Assembly (NCBI RefSeq): GCF_003023845.1
Contig: NZ_PYFT01000001.1
Location: forward strand, 1,054,001 to 1,118,000
Length of the DNA stretch: 64,000 nucleotides
Direction of reading: 5' to 3'
Source: Adhaeribacter arboris
GTDB lineage: Bacteria > Bacteroidota > Bacteroidia > Cytophagales > Hymenobacteraceae
Both the position numbers and the translations under genes were made by a program. The notes below the pieces were generated by a model that was not told the DNA's origin, ran no database searches, and saw only the letters and a list, made by a program, of their open reading frames with translations. Positions 53,488 through 62,870 of this stretch are shown here, piece by piece (the first letter of the stretch is position 1; each line of letters begins with the position of its first letter).

Positions 53488-53529
53488 TAATAAAACAAGA
53501 CTACTGTAAGGAGTAGTCTTGTTTTATTA
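53488..53529. terminator. Strong bidirectional terminator after SusD 3
   Basis: A perfect 18-bp stem (53488-53505 with 53512-53529), loop GTAAGG, with A/T-rich outer arms that give a T-tract on either strand. It lies 20 bases after the SusD 3 stop, between it and the LacI gene, so the regulator probably has its own promoter. Confidence 0.88.
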
Positions 53530-53549
53530 ATCAGAGGGAAAGAAATGTA

Positions 53550-55142
53550 TTATTTATCCCACCATACCCGCGAGGTAAGTAAATCGCCGCCTTGCAAGCT
53601 GGCAATTCCTGATTGTAAACCACTCGGGTTATTAGAAATTTCGGAGGCCGGGTAAATCATCCGGCGCGGAATGGTAGCGTTGGTAACATTGCCCGGATAA
53701 TTTACCGGTACCAACTCGGGGTAGCCCGACCGCCGCCAGTTAAACCAACCTTCAATAAAGTTAAAAGTAGTAGCGGTCTCGGCCCAGTACTGTTCGTTGA
53801 TTTGTTTCTGCGGATTAGCCGGGCTCAACGGATTGGCGGTAACGTAAGCGGCAAGGCTGGCTTCGTCGATGGCAGCTGCAGCATCGATTTGAGAAAGCGA
53901 TTGTAAAGCGCCCCGTAAACCATTCGCAAAATGCTGAGCGGCACTAGCGCCCACGTTCCAACCGCGTGATGCAGCTTCGGCGAGTAAAAACTCGGTTTGG
54001 GCGTAAGTCAAAATAAAATTCGGCGCATTCCGTTTCATGTAAACGTTTACTCTGGGCCGGGAATAATTACCTAAGGGAGCCATATCGGTACCAGTACCCG
54101 TCCCGCCCGGATATTGTGGGTGTTTCCGGATATCGAATGCTCCACCGGATAAATCATAACCATTAGGCATGCCCACCTGAACCGCGGCCGAAGTATTACC
54201 GGTTAAAGATTGGTTGGCATTATTTACGGCGCCGGGTTGCGGAATTTCCCCGATAACGCCTAAGCGAGGATCGTTCTGTGCGCGCAAGAAATCAATTAAA
54301 GTTTTGCTCCATCTTACCTCCCGGAAATCGTCGGGAGTAAGTAAGGCGCCGGTGGTGCTGTTTTGCGTATCACCGTTAGCGGCATCGGTCTTAACCAAAG
54401 CATTATCGGTATAACTGGCCAACGTACCTCCCGCGGCCGCTTTCTCCGTCCAGGATTGGGCAGTGGCTGGGTCTACTTTCGTTAAGCGCATGGCTAACCG
54501 AACCATTAGGGAATAACCGAATTTTTTCCATTGCGCTACATCGCCCGCGTAAAGTATGTCGCCGGTAGCTTTAGGGGCTGCTGCATCTAAGCTGTTAATG
54601 GCTGCTTCCAACTTAGGCAGTAAATCGCTGTAGATAGCCTGCTGCTTGTCGTATTTAGGTGCCGTTATACCTTCCGCTGCTTTTAAAGCTTCGGTATAAG
54701 GTACGTCGCCGTAGGTGTCGGTGATGCGCTGAAAAATAAGGACTCGCATAATGTTGCTGATAGCAATAACATTTTTAAAACGAGTAGGGTCCTGAGTATT
54801 CGCAATTAATTCAGCCTGCTGCAAGCGGCTTAGGGCGGTATAACCGTCGTTAAAAATACGACCTTGGTAATCGGTAAAGTTACCGGCGTTCACGTATTTA
54901 TCGCCGTTGCCGTAATAATTATACGTGCTGGCCAAAGCCTGAATTCCCGTTGCCTGATACAGTAATTGCGCATAGCCCGTATTAGAAAAACTCAACTGAG
55001 CATCGGTCAATAAAAAGTTGGGATTAAACTGGGAAGCATTCGCCGCATTCGGGTTGGTATTTACTTCATCTAAATGGTCCTCGGAGCAGGCCGGGGCCAA
55101 AAGAACCGAGGCAAGTGCTATATATATAAAAGTCTTTTTCAT
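53550..55142 (-). CDS. SusD-like lipoprotein 3 (SusD_2 branch)
   Basis: A 530-residue lipoprotein (LAPAC lipobox near residue 19). The sequence matches the SusD-like branch with the N-terminal EVNTNPNAANA and NFLLTDAQLSF motifs, IFQRITDTYGDVPYTEAL, a tetratricopeptide-like centre and FILTYAQTEFLLAEAASRGW, then EQYWAETATTFNFIEGWFNWRRSGYPEL. It differs in type from SusD 1 and SusD 2. It partners the SusC 3 transporter encoded seven bases upstream. The downstream glycan is unknown; the fucosidase locus suggests a fucosylated glycan. Confidence 0.92.
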   Translation of the reverse strand: MKKTFIYIALASVLLAPACSEDHLDEVNTNPNAANASQFNPNFLLTDAQLSFSNTGYAQLLYQATGIQALASTYNYYGNGDKYVNAGNFTDYQGRIFNDGYTALSRLQQAELIANTQDPTRFKNVIAISNIMRVLIFQRITDTYGDVPYTEALKAAEGITAPKYDKQQAIYSDLLPKLEAAINSLDAAAPKATGDILYAGDVAQWKKFGYSLMVRLAMRLTKVDPATAQSWTEKAAAGGTLASYTDNALVKTDAANGDTQNSTTGALLTPDDFREVRWSKTLIDFLRAQNDPRLGVIGEIPQPGAVNNANQSLTGNTSAAVQVGMPNGYDLSGGAFDIRKHPQYPGGTGTGTDMAPLGNYSRPRVNVYMKRNAPNFILTYAQTEFLLAEAASRGWNVGASAAQHFANGLRGALQSLSQIDAAAAIDEASLAAYVTANPLSPANPQKQINEQYWAETATTFNFIEGWFNWRRSGYPELVPVNYPGNVTNATIPRRMIYPASEISNNPSGLQSGIASLQGGDLLTSRVWWDK

Positions 55143-55149
55143 CAGAAAA

Positions 55150-58100
55150 TTATTTGAATTTAACGTTTACAGTAAAGCCGTACGTTCTGGCAAATGGCAA
55201 GGAACCACCCTCTACCCCCGCGTAAGTAACTAAGGAAGAAATCGTGTTTTCCGGGTCAATGTTATCGGTATGCTTCATGATCGTAAATAAGTTACGACCT
55301 ACTAACGACAGACCAATGGACTGGAAAGGAGTTCGGCTTAACAAAGTGGGCGTAAAGGTATAACCCAAAGTTAACTGACGGAACTTAATAAAGCTACCAT
55401 CCAGCACCGAAACCGCCGAAACGTTATTGGCTAATTGCGGATAATAGATGTAAGCCGGTACTACCGTTTCATTCACCGAACCATCTTCTTTTACGCCGGC
55501 TGCTACCACGCCGGTCTCCCGACCCACTAAAGTTGCTTTATTTAAGCCCCGAACGTAAGAATAATGTTCGGTTGCCGAAAGCACCTTGTTGTTGTATTTA
55601 AAATCGATTAAAAACGATAGGTTGAAGTTTTTATATGCGAAATCGTTATTCCAGCCGCCGTATAAATTAGGTAAACCTGAACCCATTGGTTTTAAATCGC
55701 CGCGTAAGGGTACGCCGTTAGCCCCAATAATTACGTTGCCGTTCGCATCACGCTTGTAATCGTAAGCCATCACCTGCGCAATTGCCATTCCTTTTACAAT
55801 CGAGATATTGCCGTTTAACGGACGGTACGTACCGGTTTGCAGTGGGGAAGGATTTGCGGATTGGTCAATATCTAAGACTTCGTTGTGCAGTTTGGTAAAG
55901 TTAAACGAAGTATTCCAGTTAAAAGCCGACCGGATGGGCGTACCCGATACCATTAATTCAACCCCCCGGTTTAATGTAGAACCTAAATTAACCGAACGGC
56001 TGGTAAAACCAGTAGAGGAAGACAAGCTAGCGGAAACAATTTCTCCTTCCGTTTTGCGGTTAAAGTACGTAACATCTAAACCTAAACGGTTATCTAAAAA
56101 CTTCATTTCCGTTCCAACTTCAAATTCGTTCAAGCTGAATGGTTTTAGATTAGCGTTCGGCAACTTCGCATCAAAGGAACCGCGGGCGGTGCCGTTAATC
56201 GGGTTGTTTACGTTATAGTAGAACGCCGTTTGGTAAGGCTGAGCCGGCTCACCGCTGGTTTCCGCGTAGGACACCCGCAATTTACCGTAGTTCAAAGCCG
56301 GAGAATTCAGCAAATCAGAAAATACAAAGCTTGCGGATACCGATGGCGTGAACAAGCTCCGGTTGCCCCGTGGTAACGAAGAAAAAGTATCGTAGCGACC
56401 AGTGGTGCTCAGAGTTACATATTTGTAGCTAAAATCAGCAGTATAGTATACGGACGGGGTTTCTAAAGCCGTGTACAAATACTCGGAGTTCCGGGTACGC
56501 GTGTTGGTTGGGGTATACAAATAAGGCACAATAAACTGACCACCGTATAAACGGGTACTTTCGGTATTGTTGCGGCGGAAGTTACCCCCTACGCTGGCAT
56601 CAATCGAAAAATCCTCGTTAATGTTTTTGCTGAACGACAATAAGGCATCGGTGTTTAATTCTAAACGGGTTCCTTGGTACAAAGCTTCCAGAGATCCTTC
56701 GCCGTTAGAAGAGAACAAGGTGCCGTACGGGTTAACAGTAAAGCGCCGGTCGCTGGAGAAATCATAACCAATCCGGGCTTGTAAGGAAAGAAAATCAAAG
56801 AATTGATAACGGGCCGATATAGCCGAAATTATACGACGACGGGAGATATCATTTTTAAACTGATTCACCACAAACCAAGGGTTAGTCGCGTAAATATCAT
56901 CGCTCCAAGCTCTTTCTAAACCATTGTTGGCCGCATCGAAACCAGGAGCCAGGCTCGCCTGATCGACGTTGGTAGCTAAGAACACAATGTTATTGGCGTT
57001 CATGGGGGCATCGCTCAAATACGGACGGTTTTTATCTTTTTGGTCGATGTAATTAGCCATTAAGTTAAAGCTTAACTTTTTGGTAAGTTCGTAAGAGGTA
57101 TTAAAGTTGACGGTTTTCCGGTCCAGGCCGCTGTTGCGTAATATTGACTGACCATCCAAATTAGAAAGCGATAAGCGGTAAGTACCTTTATCGCCACCAC
57201 CCGAAATAGCTACGGTGTTAGTCCAGGAGGCCGCGGTGCGGTAAAAGTCTTCGATATTATTTTTTACGGCGGAGTAAGGATGCAATTGGCCATCAGATTG
57301 AATGGTGGGTACGCCATCTAAACGCTCCCCCCAAGAGTTACGTCCGGATAAAGCGGCGGAAGCCACATCCACGGGTCTTTTGCCTTGCGTACCTTGGCCG
57401 TATTCGTATTGCCAATCGGTGTTATCAACGGCTCTATCAAATTGCAAGTTGGTATTGTATTCAATGGTAGTTTTTCCTTTTATCCCGCTTTTGGTGGTAA
57501 TCTGAATAACCCCGTTCGCCGCCCGGGAGCCGTACAAAGCCGAAGCCGTAGAACCTTTTAAAACCGTCATGGTTTCCACATCGTCCGGATTAATGTTGCC
57601 GATACCATCTCCTTGGTCGGCGCCTCCCCATTCGCCGGAGCTACCCCGGTTGCTGTTATCCATTGGTACGCCATTAATTACAATTAAAGGAGAAGAACTA
57701 CCCGAAAACGAAGTTACCCCCCGTATATTAATCCGGGCGGAAGAACCAGGTCCGCCGCTGGTACCGGCCACGTTTAAACCGGAAACCCGCCCCGATAAAG
57801 AATTGGCTACATTGCTCTCACGCGCTACGTTTAACACTTCGCCACCTACTTTTGATACGGAGTAACCTAGTTTACGCTCTTCTTTTTTAATACCCAAAGC
57901 CGTAACCACCACTTCTTGCAAAGCTGTTGCATCCGATTCTAGGGTTACATTTACGACGGTGCGGTTATTAACCGGAACCGTCTGGTTTTTATAACCGATA
58001 TAGGAAAAAATAAGCGTACCGTTGCCGGGTACCTCGAGGGCGTAGTTGCCCTCCACGTCTGAAATAGCACCTTGCGTGGTTCCGTCGATCTGAATACTTA

Positions 58101-58224
58101 CGCCCACCAAAGGACTATTATCCGATCCGGTTACCTTGCCGGTTACTTTAGTACCCTGGGCAAAGCCATACCCATAGCTTAGCAGCAGCAGTAGTACAAA
58201 CAAGTGTAAGGTTTTTTTCATCAT
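55150..58224 (-). CDS. SusC/RagA TonB-dependent transporter 3
   Basis: A 1,024-residue outer-membrane transporter: signal peptide ending in FAQG, carboxypeptidase-like GKVTGSDNSPLVGVSIQID, TonB-box region LQEVVVTALGIKKEERKLGY, plug motifs SPLIVINGVPMDNSNRG and VLKGSTASALYGSRAANGVIQ, and a barrel ending in an aromatic/lysine tail. The EVVVTALGIKKEERKLGYSV motif marks a different SusC branch from SusC 1 and SusC 2. It is divergent from the fucosidase gene, sharing 736 bases of regulatory DNA. Confidence 0.95.
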   Translation of the reverse strand: MMKKTLHLFVLLLLLSYGYGFAQGTKVTGKVTGSDNSPLVGVSIQIDGTTQGAISDVEGNYALEVPGNGTLIFSYIGYKNQTVPVNNRTVVNVTLESDATALQEVVVTALGIKKEERKLGYSVSKVGGEVLNVARESNVANSLSGRVSGLNVAGTSGGPGSSARINIRGVTSFSGSSSPLIVINGVPMDNSNRGSSGEWGGADQGDGIGNINPDDVETMTVLKGSTASALYGSRAANGVIQITTKSGIKGKTTIEYNTNLQFDRAVDNTDWQYEYGQGTQGKRPVDVASAALSGRNSWGERLDGVPTIQSDGQLHPYSAVKNNIEDFYRTAASWTNTVAISGGGDKGTYRLSLSNLDGQSILRNSGLDRKTVNFNTSYELTKKLSFNLMANYIDQKDKNRPYLSDAPMNANNIVFLATNVDQASLAPGFDAANNGLERAWSDDIYATNPWFVVNQFKNDISRRRIISAISARYQFFDFLSLQARIGYDFSSDRRFTVNPYGTLFSSNGEGSLEALYQGTRLELNTDALLSFSKNINEDFSIDASVGGNFRRNNTESTRLYGGQFIVPYLYTPTNTRTRNSEYLYTALETPSVYYTADFSYKYVTLSTTGRYDTFSSLPRGNRSLFTPSVSASFVFSDLLNSPALNYGKLRVSYAETSGEPAQPYQTAFYYNVNNPINGTARGSFDAKLPNANLKPFSLNEFEVGTEMKFLDNRLGLDVTYFNRKTEGEIVSASLSSSTGFTSRSVNLGSTLNRGVELMVSGTPIRSAFNWNTSFNFTKLHNEVLDIDQSANPSPLQTGTYRPLNGNISIVKGMAIAQVMAYDYKRDANGNVIIGANGVPLRGDLKPMGSGLPNLYGGWNNDFAYKNFNLSFLIDFKYNNKVLSATEHYSYVRGLNKATLVGRETGVVAAGVKEDGSVNETVVPAYIYYPQLANNVSAVSVLDGSFIKFRQLTLGYTFTPTLLSRTPFQSIGLSLVGRNLFTIMKHTDNIDPENTISSLVTYAGVEGGSLPFARTYGFTVNVKFK

Positions 58225-58592
58225 AAATTAAAGTTTAAAAAGTGGAATAAAACATTGGGTAAGCTTAGCTTTTTTCGGCCAAACGGTAGGGTCAAATTAA
58301 TCTGCGTGAATGAACGGGACATTTTAAACTTTCAAGTAGAAAGCCTAGTGAACAGTTCCTTAAATTAAGCGGGAGTTAAGTACAGAATTTCGGTTTTTTC
58401 TATTATATCACTTAAAATTTAATCTAACTATTGATGATTTTAGCTGATTTTACTAAAAACTACTTTTGAATAAAGCTGCTTTAACAAAAGACAAATAAAA
58501 TGATATTTTATATATCAAAAAATAATTTTTAAAGAAAAAATTATAATATTCAGTAAAACGCTTGTTTTTAGGTCATTAAGAATTACTCTATT

Positions 58593-58638
58593 TGTGTACG
58601 GGCACATTTATTTATTGTTCAGTATGTGCCCGTACACA
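58593..58638. promoter_or_regulatory. Pair of LacI-type operators forming an inverted repeat
   Basis: TGTGTACGGGCACAT (58593-58607) and its exact complement at 58624-58638 are separated by 16 bases. Each arm contains TGTG-N6-CACA with a central CG, the usual form of LacI-family operators. The centre-to-centre distance is about 31 bp, roughly three helix turns. It lies in the 736-base divergent region 58225-58960 (SusC 3 on minus, fucosidase on plus), which is otherwise AT-rich without an ORF. The LacI protein at 52293 is the likely binder. Confidence 0.75.
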
Positions 58639-58960
58639 CAATGAAATTTAAAAATTTTTTTTTGAATTTCTTTTTTCTATGTTTGATCATTAATCAAAAT
58701 AATGTAGTTTAAGTACAATAAACCTATTTCTTTCTAAATAGGGTAGAATTGGCTAGTGCGGGTTAATCTATATTTTAGATATAGTGGCAGAATAAATAAA
58801 TATAAATGAGGGTTTACCAACTGGCATTTTTATGACTATCTTATTCGTAAATCTATTCTTAATCAAAAGCTTTATTCTTTATTAATGGCCATTTAGCCGG
58901 TTGTTGAATCATTCACGAAACTCTAGTATAAATTAAATTATAAATCGCACGTTAACTGAA

Positions 58961-60400
58961 ATGAGAAAACTTTTTACCGCCTTGCTTTTCTTCGGTTACC
59001 TGTTGACTAGTTGGGCCCAGCAACATAACACTTCTACCAAGTACGTGGCGCCTACCGACCCCAAAGTACGGGCCAAGTTGGCGGCCTGGCAAGATTTAAA
59101 ATTCGGCATTTTCATGCATTGGGGCACTTACAGCCAATGGGGAATAGTGGAAAGCTGGAGTATTTGCCCGGAAGACGAAGGCTGGACCCAACGAAAAGGA
59201 CCTTACGCAGCTGATTATAATACTTATAAAAAAGCTTACGAAAATATTCGGACCGAATTTAACCCGGTAAAATTTAATCCGGAAAAATGGGTAGCAGCTG
59301 CCAAAACCGCCGGAATGAAATACATGGTTTTTACCACCAAACACCACGATGGCTTTGCGATGTTCGATACGAAACAAAGCGATTATAAAATCACCGATTC
59401 CAAATCAGCTTTTGCTGCTAACCCCCGCAGTAACATTACCAAAGAAGTTTTTAACGCTTTCCGGAAAGAAAGCTTTTTAATCGGAACGTATTTTTCGAAA
59501 CCCGACTGGCATTCGGAGGATTACTGGTGGCCTTATTTTCCGCCGAAGGACCGTAACGTAAACTATGACCCAACTAAATACCCCGACCGCTGGCAAAAAT
59601 TCAAAGATTTCACGTACAACCAAATCAGCGAGTTAATGACCGACTACGGTTCGGTAGATATCTTGTGGTTAGATGGAGGTTGGGTTCGGCCCAAAAACAC
59701 CATTGACCCCACGGTAGATTGGCAAAAGGCTATTACATTTGAGCAAAATATTGATATGGCTCGCATTGCCGGCATGGCCCGCGCAAAACAACCTGGTTTA
59801 ATTGTAGTAGACCGGACGGTGGCCGGCGAGTTTGAAAATTATACTACGCCTGAACATACCGTGCCGGATACTCCTTTATCTTACCCCTGGGAAACGTGCA
59901 TGACGATGGGTGATTCGTGGAGTTACGTACCCAACGATAAATACAAGTCCACGAACCAGCTCATTCAACTACTGGTAAAAATTGTAGCGCGGGGTGGTAA
60001 CTTTTTACTTAATATTGGCCCAAGCCCCGCAGGAGATTGGGCACCCGAGGCGTATGATCGCCTGCAGCACATCGGGGAATGGATAAAAGTAAACGGCGAA
60101 GGAATATATGCTTCTCGTTCGGTAGCGCCCTACGAACACCAGAATATTTACTACACCCAAGCAAAAAACCACTCTATCATTTACGCTTTTTGGTTATCGG
60201 ATAAAGATGAGGTTACTTTACCAGCCACGGTGCAAATTCCTTTAACTAAAGTAGCTCAAGTAAAAAATGTTCGTTTACTCGGCCGGTCCGAAAAACTTAC
60301 CTGGCGTTATCAAGGCAATACCTTGCACATTCAAGTGCCGGCTAAGCTGCAAAAAAATAATGGATTACAGCAGGCAGCTACTTTTAAAATTGAATATTAA
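58961..60400 (+). CDS. GH29 alpha-L-fucosidase
   Basis: A 479-residue secreted enzyme (signal peptide ending LTSWAQ). GH29 motifs are KFGIFMHWGTYSQWG, YMVFTTKHHDGFAMFDTKQSDY, VDILWLDGGW with the nucleophile D238, and ARGGNFLLNIGPSPAGDW. A beta-sandwich C-terminal domain of about 90 residues follows, with normal length for a GH29 enzyme. It removes alpha-L-fucose from glycans, in the periplasm or outside. The ROK kinase follows 92 bases later; the next genes suggest glycoprotein glycan use. Expression is probably controlled by the LacI operators upstream. Confidence 0.95.
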   Translation: MRKLFTALLFFGYLLTSWAQQHNTSTKYVAPTDPKVRAKLAAWQDLKFGIFMHWGTYSQWGIVESWSICPEDEGWTQRKGPYAADYNTYKKAYENIRTEFNPVKFNPEKWVAAAKTAGMKYMVFTTKHHDGFAMFDTKQSDYKITDSKSAFAANPRSNITKEVFNAFRKESFLIGTYFSKPDWHSEDYWWPYFPPKDRNVNYDPTKYPDRWQKFKDFTYNQISELMTDYGSVDILWLDGGWVRPKNTIDPTVDWQKAITFEQNIDMARIAGMARAKQPGLIVVDRTVAGEFENYTTPEHTVPDTPLSYPWETCMTMGDSWSYVPNDKYKSTNQLIQLLVKIVARGGNFLLNIGPSPAGDWAPEAYDRLQHIGEWIKVNGEGIYASRSVAPYEHQNIYYTQAKNHSIIYAFWLSDKDEVTLPATVQIPLTKVAQVKNVRLLGRSEKLTWRYQGNTLHIQVPAKLQKNNGLQQAATFKIEY

Positions 60401-60492
60401 TTTGGAAAAGCGTTTTCGTTTACATAAAAAGATTAGCAGCACGCAAAGTATTTCAATCTTCATCAGCTCCTAAAGCTCGAATTGTACTTTAT

Positions 60493-61365
60493 ATGAACTT
60501 GGAACATAAAATAATAGGCTTAGATATTGGCGGTACCAAAATTCACATGGGCTTAGTGGAAGCAGGAAAAATTACCAAGGAAGTTAAATTACCTACGGCA
60601 GCGCAGTCTTCCAAAGACCAAATACTCCGCCAACTTATTCAGGGCATTGAACAACTAATAGAGCCTGATATTATGGGCATTGGAGTAGGAGTTCCGGGTT
60701 TGGTAGACGAGGAAAAAGGAATAGTTTGCGACGTACAGAATATTCCGGACTTTACCGAGATTCCTTTAAAAAAATACCTCGAAGAATACTTTCGGAAACC
60801 CGTTTACCTGACCAACGACGCTAATAGTTTTATATTAGGCGAAAAATTATACGGTCGTGCCCAGCCTTTTAAAAATGTAGTAGGTTTAACTTTAGGCACC
60901 GGCTTTGGCGGCGGCATTATCTTAAACGACCAGCCTTATTCCGGCGCTTTTTCTAGTGCGGGCGAGTTTGGGGGTATTCCTTACCTGGATAAAACTTTGG
61001 AAGATTATTGCAGTGGTAAATTCTTCCGGGATAAATTTAATTTATCCGGTCAAGAGGTTCATTCTGCCGCGGTAAAAGGTGATGATCAGGCTTTGGAAAG
61101 ACTGCAGCAATTTGGCGAGCACCTCGGGGAAGCCATTAAAATGATTTTATACGCGTTAGCGCCGGAAGCTATTTTTTTAGGTGGTTCCGTGAGTAATAGT
61201 TATTCTTTTTTTAAAGAAGCCATGCACCAGCGAGTAGAGCAGTTTCCTTTCGAACGGGTGAAAAAGCAATTACTAATTGAAAAATCGCGTATGCGCAACG
61301 GAGCCATTTTAGGCGCCGCCGCTTTGGTTCAGATGAAAAGTAAAGTATTATCGCCGTCACTTTAA
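60493..61365 (+). CDS. ROK-family sugar kinase/regulator-like protein
   Basis: A 290-residue cytoplasmic protein with the ATP-binding GLDIGGTKIHMGLV motif, the GIGVGVPGLVDEEKG segment, a catalytic-Asp region LTNDANSFILGE and LTLGTGFGGGIILNDQPY. The usual ROK zinc motif (CxCGxxGCxE) is absent; the place reads GGIPYLDKTLEDYCSGKF. It therefore resembles Bacteroidota ROK kinases without that zinc site. It may phosphorylate glucose, N-acetylglucosamine or another hexose. The locus context favours a sugar from glycoproteins. Confidence 0.85.
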   Translation: MNLEHKIIGLDIGGTKIHMGLVEAGKITKEVKLPTAAQSSKDQILRQLIQGIEQLIEPDIMGIGVGVPGLVDEEKGIVCDVQNIPDFTEIPLKKYLEEYFRKPVYLTNDANSFILGEKLYGRAQPFKNVVGLTLGTGFGGGIILNDQPYSGAFSSAGEFGGIPYLDKTLEDYCSGKFFRDKFNLSGQEVHSAAVKGDDQALERLQQFGEHLGEAIKMILYALAPEAIFLGGSVSNSYSFFKEAMHQRVEQFPFERVKKQLLIEKSRMRNGAILGAAALVQMKSKVLSPSL

Positions 61366-61445
61366 AATTATTTCCGGATAATTACCCTTTTTAAAGAATA
61401 TTTTGGCAAAATCTTTTATTTAACGGTAGCTTTCTCGTCCAAATA

Positions 61446-62588
61446 TTGAATCATTTTCATAAGAATTTTAATTACGTGCGATTTACTAAAATTAAGGGTA
61501 TTTATTTATTCAGTTATTTTTTATTGCGGCAAGTTTTGGTTTGCGCTCAACCATCGCCATTGAACATGGAAAGCCTTTTTACTCCGCCGCAACAGTATAT
61601 CACACCCTTTACCTCCGAAGCGCCCAAGATCGACGGAAACGTAAACGAAGAAATATGGCAATCTGCTGCTTGGACGAATTATTTCATGGATATTGAAGGA
61701 ACTACCCACGCCAAACCTACCTGGAATACACGGGTTAAAATGTTGTGGAATGACACCTGTTTGTTTGTTGCCGCCGAACTGCAGGAGCCGCACGTATGGG
61801 CCACCCTAAAAAAGCACGATGCCATAATTTACCACGACAATGATTTTGAAATATTTATTGATCCGGACAATGACACCCACCATTACTACGAGATTGAAGT
61901 AAACGCCTATAACACCATTTTTGATTTGTTTATGACCAAGCCGTACCGCAATAATGGCCGGGCTCTGATCTCCTGGCAGGTGGCTAGATTGCGTTCGGGG
62001 GTGCAAGTGCAGGGAACTCTCAATAACCCGAATGATACCGATAAAGGCTGGACCGTGGAAATGGCTATTCCTCTGCGGATGCTTGCTATCAACAGTAAAC
62101 CTATTCCTCCGGCAGAAGGCACTACCTGGCGCATTAACTTTTCGCGGGTACAATGGGACGTAGCCATTCAACAAGGAAAATACGTCAAGAAAACCGGCGC
62201 CAACGGAAAACCTCTACCGGAACACAACTGGGTTTGGTCGCCGCAAGGCCTCATAAACATGCATTATCCCGAACGCTGGGGCTACCTATATTTTACCCGT
62301 AAAGCTGCCCTTCAGGATTCAGCTTTTTCTTTGCCCTACGCTGAAAAACAAAAACAACAGCTGTGGCGTCTTTATTACCGCCAAAAAGAATACTTTCAAA
62401 AACACGGGCAGTACGCCAAAGATTTAACGGATTTAGGAGTTAATAATAACCAAGTTAAAATTGAGAATCAGGTAAATCAATTAAAGTTAGAAGCCAATAC
62501 ACATCAGTTTATGGCTTTTATTCAAGAAGCCGATAAAATAATCTATTGCATAAACCAAGATGGTCTTATTCAAACTTGTAAAAATTAA
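61446..62588 (+). CDS. CBM9-like carbohydrate-binding exported protein
   Basis: A 380-residue protein with a longer N-terminal region and a hydrophobic signal segment (LFSYFLLRQVLVCAQP). The domain at ~50-250 matches the carbohydrate-binding family 9-like fold: APKIDGNVNEEIWQSAAW, TRVKMLWNDTCLFVAAELQEPHVWAT, HDNDFEIFIDPDNDTHHYYEIEVNAYNT and GWTVEMAIPLRML. A helical C-terminal part follows, with a Lys/Gln-rich segment. It binds glycans in relatives; catalytic activity is not known. It lies between the ROK and asparaginase genes in the same direction. Confidence 0.85.
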   Translation: MNHFHKNFNYVRFTKIKGIYLFSYFLLRQVLVCAQPSPLNMESLFTPPQQYITPFTSEAPKIDGNVNEEIWQSAAWTNYFMDIEGTTHAKPTWNTRVKMLWNDTCLFVAAELQEPHVWATLKKHDAIIYHDNDFEIFIDPDNDTHHYYEIEVNAYNTIFDLFMTKPYRNNGRALISWQVARLRSGVQVQGTLNNPNDTDKGWTVEMAIPLRMLAINSKPIPPAEGTTWRINFSRVQWDVAIQQGKYVKKTGANGKPLPEHNWVWSPQGLINMHYPERWGYLYFTRKAALQDSAFSLPYAEKQKQQLWRLYYRQKEYFQKHGQYAKDLTDLGVNNNQVKIENQVNQLKLEANTHQFMAFIQEADKIIYCINQDGLIQTCKN

Positions 62589-62870
62589 GGAGACAAAATT
62601 TCTTAGAATCTAATATTTGAAAACTTTATCTATTTTTTAAGTCATCGAAACAAAGAGAAAAAAGAAGGTAACACCCTGACTATTCTAAGACAATCTAGAT
62701 TCATAATACTTTTTAGCTTTAAACAATAATGATCTGCAAACAAGTGACAGAGGCAGGTAGTCTAATGATTTTACTATTCAGGGAAACCTAAGGTATAGTA
62801 AGCAGTTGCTGTTTAAAATTTAACATTAAATTACTCTTCCAGTTCTCTTTGTCATTTTAAAATTGAAAAT

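Noticed and set aside
58678-58685. TATGTTTG as the -7 box of the fucosidase gene
   Set aside because: The nearest upstream TTTG is only 13 bases away where about 19 are expected, and the distance to the ATG is long; not enough for a promoter call.
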